A stretch of 13,271 bases of DNA. Source: an uncultured Synergistales bacterium (GTDB lineage Bacteria; Synergistota; Synergistia; Synergistales; Aminobacteriaceae). The stretch covers positions 1 to 13,271 of the forward strand of contig CAJOED010000018.1 of NCBI GenBank assembly GCA_905233335.1, read 5' to 3'. The position numbers and the translations under genes were made by a program. This document shows, piece by piece, positions 1 to 6,412 of the stretch. The notes under the pieces are model-generated. The model did not search any database and had not been told where the DNA came from. It worked only from the letters and a program-made list of their open reading frames with translations. Position 1 is the first letter of the stretch. Each line of letters starts with the position of its first letter.

Positions 1-784
1 CGATTTTCTCAATAACTCCTTCTTCGAGCTCTGACTCTTCAACAGGTTTTATAGTTACACGCGGCAGGACATCAACCGAATGAGGCTTAACATCACGTGA
101 AATGCCTTTATCCTCTTCGATAACTTCCTCTATGAAGTCCGCAATCTCTAACATGAGCTGGTAGTAATTTTCGCTGTCAATATCTATGAAACTTCCGCCA
201 GTTTGCGTGTAGAGGTCATGATATGAGGATTCACTATAGGTATTGGAGATAACTGAAAGATGCATGTTCATATCATTGAGCTTCTGTATCGTATCTGAAA
301 CAGTGTAGCTACCATACATATCTACAGTATCAGTCAGCATAAACCCGAACCGTGAAGCATCACTACGGAAATTTTCCCAGCTGAAAATTGTATTTACAGC
401 CTCAAGAGAATTTGAATCGTAACCGCTTGTGTTTTCAAAATCTTCCGTTATCGCGCTAAGTTCTGCCTCTACACGTGAAGTATCTGAAGTCCACATACTG
501 CCGCTACTATCCATACTATGAACTGTTACGGCACTTCCTGTATTTCGCCCATTACTATATTCAACAATTGCAAATCGCGTGTCTATATTTTTTTCAACAA
601 GGGCACTAGAGAATGCATTGAGATTAGTCCTCACGCTTTCAATGTCATCTTCCATAGAAATACTTGAATCGACAAAGAACACTATATCCGCTTTGGACAC
701 CGTATCAAACGCCCCTGCTCCGAACGCCGCACTCCCTGCCCATAACAACAACACACACAACGCCGCAAAAATTTTTCTGTTCAT
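1..784 (-). CDS. Secreted VWA-domain protein, 3' end outside window
   Basis: Open from the ATG at 784 to the left edge (261 codons, C-terminus missing). The N-terminus (MNRKIFAALCVLLLWAGSAA, then FGAGAF) is a clear Sec signal peptide, with cleavage likely near residues 20-22 and no lipobox Cys. Residues about 32-215 form a von Willebrand factor A domain. The MIDAS motif DSSIS is at 39-43, a GYDSNSLEAV segment at 121-130 stands where the MIDAS Thr loop is expected, and LTDT at 150-153 supplies the second acidic residue. VWA domains bind metal and mediate protein contacts, so an extracytoplasmic adhesion or assembly role is likely but the substrate is unknown. The ribosome site GAAAGGAGAT (800-791) lies just upstream. 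An ATG five bases further upstream hits a stop after two codons, so 784 is the start. The gene is divergent from dnaX. Confidence 0.85.
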   Translation of the reverse strand, partial: MNRKIFAALCVLLLWAGSAAFGAGAFDTVSKADIVFFVDSSISMEDDIESVRTNLNAFSSALVEKNIDTRFAIVEYSNGRNTGSAVTVHSMDSSGSMWTSDTSRVEAELSAITEDFENTSGYDSNSLEAVNTIFSWENFRSDASRFGFMLTDTVDMYGSYTVSDTIQKLNDMNMHLSVISNTYSESSYHDLYTQTGGSFIDIDSENYYQLMLEIADFIEEVIEEDKGISRDVKPHSVDVLPRVTIKPVEESELEEGVIEKI

Positions 785-790
785 GTCATA

Positions 791-800
791 ATCTCCTTTC
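791..800 (-). promoter_or_regulatory. Ribosome binding site of the VWA gene
   Basis: Minus-strand GAAAGGAGAT, with AGGAG eight bases before the ATG at 784. It decides the start of the VWA gene over the nearby ATG at 789-787, which is followed almost at once by TGA. Confidence 0.7.
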
Positions 801-856
801 ATGAACTGCACAATGCCCACGCAAAAAGGGCTTCCTTCCGTCCCACGAGCGCACAC

Positions 857-887
857 AAAAACCTCCGCAGTTCACACACTACGGAGG
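857..887 (-). terminator. Intrinsic terminator-like hairpin in the VWA leader
   Basis: On the minus strand the stem CCTCCG/CGGAGG (862-867 with 882-887) is extended past one mismatch by AGT/ACT around a six-base loop, and is followed directly by five T (861-857). The polarity fits minus-strand transcription only. It lies between the putative VWA promoter (1039-1067) and the VWA start (784), so it would act as an attenuator or end a short RNA of about 175 nt. A short GGAG/CTCC pairing (883-886 with 891-894) would compete with it, but is weak. Confidence 0.5.
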
Positions 888-945
888 CCGCTCCTTCGAC
901 GATATATTTCTCTCTATGCTGTCATGCGATTTTTGCGCAATAGGG

Positions 946-983
946 TGCTGTGCTGTGCTGTGCTGTGCTGTGCTGTGCTGTGC
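946..983. repeat. (TGCTG)7 pentanucleotide tandem repeat
   Basis: Seven exact copies of TGCTG run from 946 to 980, followed by a partial TGC. It reads as CAGCA on the minus strand. It is non-coding in any supportable gene and lies inside the predicted transcript leader of the VWA gene. Short tandem repeats of this length are prone to slipped-strand changes in copy number. Confidence 0.9.
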
Positions 984-1008
984 AACATTATGTGCTGTGC
1001 AACATTAT
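975..1008. repeat. 17-bp tandem duplication
   Basis: GTGCTGTGCAACATTAT occurs twice head to tail (975-991 and 992-1008) with no mismatch. It overlaps the last unit of the pentanucleotide array, suggesting that slippage or duplication is still shaping this intergenic region. Confidence 0.85.
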
Positions 1009-1038
1009 TTTATGCCCTTCCCGAAAATTTCAACCTGA

Positions 1039-1067
1039 ATTATACAGAAAAATTCACGAATTGCCAC
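1039..1067 (-). promoter_or_regulatory. Putative sigma70-type promoter of the VWA gene
   Basis: Minus-strand -10 TATAAT (1044-1039) is a perfect consensus. It is preceded at 17 bases by -35 GTGGCA (1067-1062, four of six). Transcription would start near 1032, giving a leader of about 250 nt that contains the pentanucleotide repeat and the terminator-like hairpin. The -35 box overlaps that of the dnaX promoter on the other strand. Confidence 0.5.
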
Positions 1068-1089
1068 GAGAAAATTTTTGCTGTAAAGT
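1061..1089 (+). promoter_or_regulatory. Putative sigma70-type promoter of dnaX-dnaE
   Basis: -35 TTGCCA (1061-1066, five of six), a 17-base spacer and -10 TAAAGT (1084-1089, four of six). The start of transcription would be near 1096, leaving a leader of about 33 nt before the dnaX start. The -35 bases are shared with the divergent VWA promoter. Confidence 0.45.
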
Positions 1090-1128
1090 TACTCACACAA
1101 CATCATACAGAAGGAGGCTGAATTTTTT

Positions 1129-2796
1129 TTGAGCGTGTCATTATACCGCAAGTACCGGCCTCAAAATTTCGCGTCAGTTGTCGGACAGAAACCGGCTGTC
1201 GATGTACTCACCAACTCAATCGCAAAATCTCGTGTCGGTCATGCGTACTTGTTTTCAGGTTCTCGCGGGTGCGGCAAAACTTCAGTCGCTCGTATTTTCG
1301 CTAAGGCTCTGAATTGTCTTGAACGTGAGAATTTCGAGCCATGCGGACACTGCCGGAACTGCACAGACATAACAGCAGGTGAAAGCCTCGACGTGATAGA
1401 GATTGACGGAGCATCGAACAACGGAGTCGAGAACATTCGCGGCCTCAAAGAGAACGTAACACTCGCACCGTTCAGTTCACGCTACAAGATATATATTATT
1501 GATGAAGTTCACATGTTGTCGCAGGGAGCATTCAACGCCTTACTGAAAACTCTTGAGGAGCCGCCGGAACACGTGATATTCATTCTTGCTACGACGGAGC
1601 CGCATAAAGTCCCGGTAACAATCCGTTCACGCTGTCAGCACATACCCTTTCACAGCATAAAGCCGGAAGATATTTTTGCGCGTCTGTCGGAAGTATGTAC
1701 ACTCGAAAATATTACGTCAGAGCCTGAAGCACTATGGGAAATAGCTCGTCAGTCAGAAGGGGCATTGCGTGATGCTCTCTCACTGCTGGAACAGGTTACG
1801 GCGGCTGGTGATGTTACTCTTGCGAACGTCGAGTCAGTGTTCGGTGCGGGAAGTCGTCCGGCATTCGAGCGGTGGATAGTGAATTTGCGTGAGAGTCCCG
1901 AAAACGCTTACTCCTCACTAAAAGCAATGTTCGATGCGGGAGCTTTAGGGGTGAGAGTGTTTGAGGAGATGTTCTCGCTTGTGCGTAATTTATGGCTCGT
2001 CGCGAAATGGCCGGGAATAGTTGATAATATCGGTGCGTCGGAAAGTGAGCGCAAATTCCTTCAGGACGAATCAAAACAGTGGAAGCCCGAAAAACTTCAC
2101 TCACTGCTTCACGTAATAATGAGGGCACTCACTAATGCGCGTTCGGGAATGAGAGCGGATATTCTGCTGGGAGTGTTCATGCTGTATCTTGAGGGTGAAG
2201 CCTCACGGGAGGTTTTTACGCCGCCGCCGACAGTCATCGCGAAAATCCCGGAATTTGTCCCTGCCCCGCCTCCTCCACCCCCGCTGACTGTTGAGGAAGA
2301 TACAGAACTCAAAGAGAAACTTCTGAATATCGCTCACGAAAAAGATTTCACGATCTACTGCGCACTGTTCGACGCAAAGCCTCACACACACAACGGAGCT
2401 TTGTATCTCGACATGGAGCACGCATACAGCTACGAAACTTTGAGGATAGACAGAACGTCAGCAGAATTAGCAGGAATGTTCGGTGATTTCGGAAAAGTTA
2501 TTTTGCGTTACGGAGCGTCAGAAAGTGTCTGCGTTGATTTTGTGCCCGAAAATGTTACCATAGAGGCACCGACAAAAAAGCACAAAACCAAACCCGAAAC
2601 CCTTACTGCTCCGTCTGAAGCACCAGCACCGAAACAGGAAACAGCAGCTACATCATCAGTATTCAGCAGCTACATCAATGCATTGAGACATCTTCAGGCC
2701 AAGCCGGAGATTATCTTGGTGAAGCACAAAGAACATCAGGACGACAGCGACGACAATACCGACGACAGCACTACAGAAGAAGGAGACAATGAATAA
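1129..2796 (+). CDS. dnaX: DNA polymerase III subunits tau/gamma (clamp loader ATPase)
   Basis: 555 aa. DnaX is the ATPase of the clamp loader that places the beta clamp on primed DNA; the full-length tau form also links polymerases in the replisome. The AAA+ core shows Walker A GSRGCGKT (44-51), a four-Cys zinc module (C63, C72, C75, C78), Walker B IIDEVHML (123-130) and the SRC arginine-finger motif (167-169). A lid and collar follow to about 360, then a proline-rich linker (378-386), a further folded region, a second linker and an acidic tail (538-555). The start is TTG at 1129, 11 bases after AAGGAGG (1111-1117). A GTG at 1135 would be too far away. An in-frame slippery A AAA AAG lies at codons 482-484. 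The stop overlaps the dnaE start by one base (TAATG), implying translational coupling. Confidence 0.96.
   Translation: MSVSLYRKYRPQNFASVVGQKPAVDVLTNSIAKSRVGHAYLFSGSRGCGKTSVARIFAKALNCLERENFEPCGHCRNCTDITAGESLDVIEIDGASNNGVENIRGLKENVTLAPFSSRYKIYIIDEVHMLSQGAFNALLKTLEEPPEHVIFILATTEPHKVPVTIRSRCQHIPFHSIKPEDIFARLSEVCTLENITSEPEALWEIARQSEGALRDALSLLEQVTAAGDVTLANVESVFGAGSRPAFERWIVNLRESPENAYSSLKAMFDAGALGVRVFEEMFSLVRNLWLVAKWPGIVDNIGASESERKFLQDESKQWKPEKLHSLLHVIMRALTNARSGMRADILLGVFMLYLEGEASREVFTPPPTVIAKIPEFVPAPPPPPPLTVEEDTELKEKLLNIAHEKDFTIYCALFDAKPHTHNGALYLDMEHAYSYETLRIDRTSAELAGMFGDFGKVILRYGASESVCVDFVPENVTIEAPTKKHKTKPETLTAPSEAPAPKQETAATSSVFSSYINALRHLQAKPEIILVKHKEHQDDSDDNTDDSTTEEGDNE
2562..2618 (+). promoter_or_regulatory. 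Candidate programmed -1 frameshift site in dnaX
   Basis: The heptamer A AAA AAG (2574-2580) is in the zero frame (ACA AAA AAG, residues T482 K483 K484), identical to the E. coli dnaX slippery site. AGAGG (2562-2566), a Shine-Dalgarno-like stimulator, lies seven bases upstream. After a -1 slip, reading continues for 12 codons to TGA at 2616-2618, giving a product of about 496 aa that lacks the second linker and acidic tail. Only a weak downstream stem (TGCT/AGCA) is visible, so efficiency is uncertain. Confidence 0.4.
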
Positions 2797-5700
2797 TGGG
2801 TAAAGAGTTCGTACATTTGCACGTTCACACGGAATACAGCCTCTTGGACGGAGCAATACGCACAAAGGATCTCGCGAGGAAAGTTGCAGGGTGGGAAACA
2901 AAATCAGTAGCTATGACGGATCACGGCGTAATGTACGGGGCTGTAGAGTTCTACGAAAATTGCCGGGCGGAGGGTGTGAAGCCGATTTTGGGCTGTGAGA
3001 CGTATGTTTGTCCCGACGGCATAAATTCACGCGAAAAGAAACGTAACAATCACCTTCTCTTACTCGCTGAAAATAATACGGGCTGGCACAACCTCATAAA
3101 GTTAATCTCAATCGCTAACACAAAGGGCATGTACTACAAGCCGAGAATAGATCACTCACTCTTAGCAGACTATCACGAGGGAATTATAGCTAGTTCCGCA
3201 TGTTTGGCCGGAGAGATCCCGCAGTTGATTTTGTCGGGCAATATTGAGGAAGCAGAAAGGCAGGCCGTATGGTATCGCGACACAATGGGGGAACGTAATT
3301 TTTTTCTTGAGGTCATGCCGAACACCTTACCCGAACAAAAACGAGTGAATGAGGCCATAATAGAACTCTCGAAACGTACAGGCATTCCCATAATCGCCAC
3401 AGGGGACGCGCACTACCTGAACAGGGAAGATTACGACTGGCACAAGTTATTGCTGAAGATTAACACCCACGCCGACGCAAACGATGACGCATTCGGATTT
3501 TCCGCGAACGATTACTACCTGAAATCCCCTGAAGAGATGCATGATGCTTTCTCACACGTTCCTGAAGCACTCACCAACACCGTAGAGATTGCCGAACGCT
3601 GTAACGTTGAACTTGCGCTTCACACGGGGCACTATCTTCTGCCTGACCTGAAACTTGATGAGGGCATGACGTTAGAGGACGAATTACGGCGGAGGGCACG
3701 CGAGGGACTGAAGGCACGTTTTGAGGCGCGCGGGCGTGAACTCACAGAGGACTACACGAAACGGCTCGAATACGAACTCGGAGTGATTACGCAAATGGGA
3801 TTCAGTGCGTACTTCCTGATAGTGTCGGGAATAATTCAGGCGGCAAAAGTACGTCATATTCCCATTGGGCCGGGACGAGGTTCTGCGGCAGGGTCGTTGG
3901 TTGCGTGGAGCCTCAAGATTACGGAGCTTGATCCGTTGCGGTACAACCTGCTGTTCGAGCGTTTCCTCAATCCCGAACGTGTATCAATGCCCGATATTGA
4001 TACTGATGTCAGCGATAAAGGACGGGACGAACTCCTGAAGTATATATCCGACACTTACGGGAGCGATCACGTAGCACAGATTATCACTTTCGGCCGCATG
4101 AAGGGCAGACAGTCAGTGAAGGACATCGGGAGGGCTTTGGGCATGGACTATGCAGTGATGGACAAGACAGCAAAACTCATTCCCGCAATGGCAAAAAGCC
4201 TCAACGCCGCACTTGATGACACTCCCGAACTCAAAGAACAGTACGACAATGACCCCACAACACGCAACATCATAGACAAAGCACGAAACATTGAGGGACT
4301 CGCCCGCCATACATCACAGCACGCCGCCGGTGTAGTGATTACTCCCGTGCCGATTACCGACGTTGTACCCGTGAAGAGGCTCAGCACCGACAAAACAGAA
4401 GACACGAACGCAGACAGCCAGGTAGTTACGCAGTTCACTATGGAGCCTGTAGAGAAGCTCGGACTGGTGAAGATGGATTTTCTAGGATTGAGCACGTTGT
4501 CAATCATAGAGGAAGCACTAGAGAACATCAAGAACAACGGAAAGCCCGTCCCGGACATGAACAAAGTCAACGATGACATGAACGACGCGGGAACGTTCAA
4601 GATTTTGCAGGAGGCGGACACTATGGGAGTGTTTCAGCTTGAATCTGACGGAATACGCGCAATGTTACGCAAGCTCAAGATTGACCGTTTCGAGGATCTT
4701 GTTGCGGCACTGGCAATGTACAGACCCGGCCCGCTTGATTCGGGAATGGTGGATCAGTATATCGACTGCAAGCACGGACGATCAAAGCCCGTATACCCTC
4801 ACCCGTTACTCGAAAACGTACTCAAAGAAACATACGGAGTCATACTCTATCAGGAACAAGTTATGCAGTGTGCGTCAGTCTTGGCCGGTTACACTCTCGG
4901 AGAAGCTGACATATTGCGTCGTGCGATGGGCAAAAAGAAAGTGGAAGTCATGCAGAAACAGCGCGCGAAATTCCTTGAGGGAGCAGAAAAAAATCATATT
5001 GACGGAAAAACAGCGAGTGATATTTTCGACAACATAGAGAAGTTTGCCGGGTATGGCTTCAACAAGTCCCATAGTGCTGCGTATGCTCTCATCTCTTACG
5101 ACACAGCGTGGCTCAAAGCGAACTATCCTACAGAGTTTATGGCCGCGTACCTTTCGAGCCAGATGAAGGCCAAGCGTGAAGTTCTCGGACACTATGTGCT
5201 TGAGGTCAGGCGGAGCGGGATACCTGTACTGCCTCCCGACATAAATACATCGATGGAGAATTTTACGGCGGTCGGTAAGGTTATACGTTTCGGGTTGGGA
5301 GCAGTCGCGAGAATGGGACATAACACCGTAGAGATGATTATCAGGGAACGAGCAGAACACGGACGCTTCATATCACTATGGGACTTCATGAAGAGGGTGG
5401 ATATGAGCCTTATGAACAAGACGGTGTTCGAAAACCTCACGAAGGCCGGAGCATTCGACGAACTCACGAAAAACAGGGCACAGTTACTCGGAGCACTGCC
5501 GCAGTTCCTTGAGAACATACAGAACGTCAACGCCGACAAGAAGACAAACCAGATGTTGTTATTCGGTGATGATAGTAATGATGAGGCTGTGAATGAAGAG
5601 CCTGCACTCCCGAATATCCCGGACTTTGACGAGCATACGAGGCTTGATTATGAACGGCAGGTTACCGGGCTGTATATTTCCGGGCACCCGTACGAATCAC

Positions 5701-6251
5701 AGCAGGAGAGAATAACTCCCTTCACGAACTGCACAATAGGAGATATTCAGGACTGGAAGAGTGAGAACATGCGGCCAAGTTTCGGGGGGATAGTGTCGTC
5801 TTTCACGGAGAAGAAAACGAAAAAGGGCGATACTATGTGCATTTTGCAGGTTGAGGATGCAGAGAATAATATTGATGTTGTGATATTCCCAAAGGCATGG
5901 GCGGATCTCAAAGGAACAATCACTAACGGAATGCCATGCGTCATTGAGGGGAAATTAGACGACAGGGGGCAGGTGCTTCTTGAACGCATTACTCCTGCTG
6001 ACGAACTCGGCGATAAAGTACAGCGTTATGTTACTCTGACGGTGAATGTTACGGGCAGCAATGACTTCAACATGAAGGATTTTATGAAGGCTATGAATGG
6101 CTGCAAGGGGAACGCGAAAGTTATTCTTGTGCTGAATAATGAGGATGAGACCGTGCATATGTGTCTTGAAGCTGTGAAAGTTTCGCCGGAAAATCTTAGT
6201 GAAAGTTTATCGGGTATAATGCCCGCAGGAAGTTATGAGGTTGCTTCATGA
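2796..6251 (+). CDS. dnaE: DNA polymerase III subunit alpha
   Basis: 1151 aa, usual length for DnaE1. It is the replicative polymerase, extending DNA on the beta clamp. The PHP domain comes first, with HLHVHTEYSLLDG (7-19), TDHG (41-44), GCETY (66-70) and TGDAHYL (202-208). These putative metal ligands look complete, unlike E. coli DnaE. The palm has GPGRGSAAGS (358-367), the catalytic PDIDTD (D400 and D402, 399-404) and the third Asp in MDFLGL (D561). The fingers include YRPGPLDSGM (642-651) and GYGFNKSHSAAYA (752-764). A helix-hairpin-helix region follows, then a clamp-binding motif QMLLF (919-923) and an OB fold from about 996 to 1066. The ATG shares one base with the dnaX stop and has AAGGAG (2780-2785) ten bases upstream. 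Confidence 0.97.
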   Translation: MGKEFVHLHVHTEYSLLDGAIRTKDLARKVAGWETKSVAMTDHGVMYGAVEFYENCRAEGVKPILGCETYVCPDGINSREKKRNNHLLLLAENNTGWHNLIKLISIANTKGMYYKPRIDHSLLADYHEGIIASSACLAGEIPQLILSGNIEEAERQAVWYRDTMGERNFFLEVMPNTLPEQKRVNEAIIELSKRTGIPIIATGDAHYLNREDYDWHKLLLKINTHADANDDAFGFSANDYYLKSPEEMHDAFSHVPEALTNTVEIAERCNVELALHTGHYLLPDLKLDEGMTLEDELRRRAREGLKARFEARGRELTEDYTKRLEYELGVITQMGFSAYFLIVSGIIQAAKVRHIPIGPGRGSAAGSLVAWSLKITELDPLRYNLLFERFLNPERVSMPDIDTDVSDKGRDELLKYISDTYGSDHVAQIITFGRMKGRQSVKDIGRALGMDYAVMDKTAKLIPAMAKSLNAALDDTPELKEQYDNDPTTRNIIDKARNIEGLARHTSQHAAGVVITPVPITDVVPVKRLSTDKTEDTNADSQVVTQFTMEPVEKLGLVKMDFLGLSTLSIIEEALENIKNNGKPVPDMNKVNDDMNDAGTFKILQEADTMGVFQLESDGIRAMLRKLKIDRFEDLVAALAMYRPGPLDSGMVDQYIDCKHGRSKPVYPHPLLENVLKETYGVILYQEQVMQCASVLAGYTLGEADILRRAMGKKKVEVMQKQRAKFLEGAEKNHIDGKTASDIFDNIEKFAGYGFNKSHSAAYALISYDTAWLKANYPTEFMAAYLSSQMKAKREVLGHYVLEVRRSGIPVLPPDINTSMENFTAVGKVIRFGLGAVARMGHNTVEMIIRERAEHGRFISLWDFMKRVDMSLMNKTVFENLTKAGAFDELTKNRAQLLGALPQFLENIQNVNADKKTNQMLLFGDDSNDEAVNEEPALPNIPDFDEHTRLDYERQVTGLYISGHPYESQQERITPFTNCTIGDIQDWKSENMRPSFGGIVSSFTEKKTKKGDTMCILQVEDAENNIDVVIFPKAWADLKGTITNGMPCVIEGKLDDRGQVLLERITPADELGDKVQRYVTLTVNVTGSNDFNMKDFMKAMNGCKGNAKVILVLNNEDETVHMCLEAVKVSPENLSESLSGIMPAGSYEVAS

Positions 6252-6276
6252 ATTTTTTTGGGGGAAGTGGTTTTTG

Positions 6277-6394
6277 ATGCCTGTATCACAGCTACATGAA
6301 ATGCTAATCACTAACTGAAGAGGAACTGCGAGGCATTGAGGAAGCAGAAAAGGATATTGCGGAAGGTAATATTATTCCGTTTGATAAAAATTAA
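6277..6394 (+). pseudogene. Frameshifted small antitoxin-like ORF remnant
   Basis: After GGGGGAAG (6260-6267) an ATG at 6277 reads MPVSQLHEML and then reaches a stop at 6316. From 6308, in the frame one base on, reading gives SLTEEELRGIEEAEKDI, then AEGNIIPFDKN and TAA at 6392-6394. Removing one base near 6305-6308 would join the parts into a protein of about 38 residues. The tail, with A-x-x-D-I-x-x-G followed by IPF, resembles the C-termini of small toxin-antitoxin antitoxins of Phd or ribbon-helix-helix type. This is family resemblance only. No partner toxin is adjacent. It could instead be a real tiny gene with an assembly indel, or chance. Confidence 0.4.
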
Positions 6395-6412
6395 CAAGGG
6401 GGTAAATATATT

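Noticed and set aside
946..1008. Possible CRISPR-like array
   Set aside because: The unit is five bases with no spacers, and the 17-bp copies are directly adjacent, so it is a simple tandem repeat.
801..1132. Two plus-strand frames (801-1121 and 950-1132) rich in Cys, Ala, Val and Leu
   Set aside because: Their repeated residues come from translating the (TGCTG) array. They have no ribosome site or family likeness and overlap the divergent promoters.
6360..6379. CGGAA/TTCCG hairpin as a terminator after dnaE
   Set aside because: The stem has only five pairs with a ten-base loop, and it is followed by TTTGATAAAAA rather than a T run.
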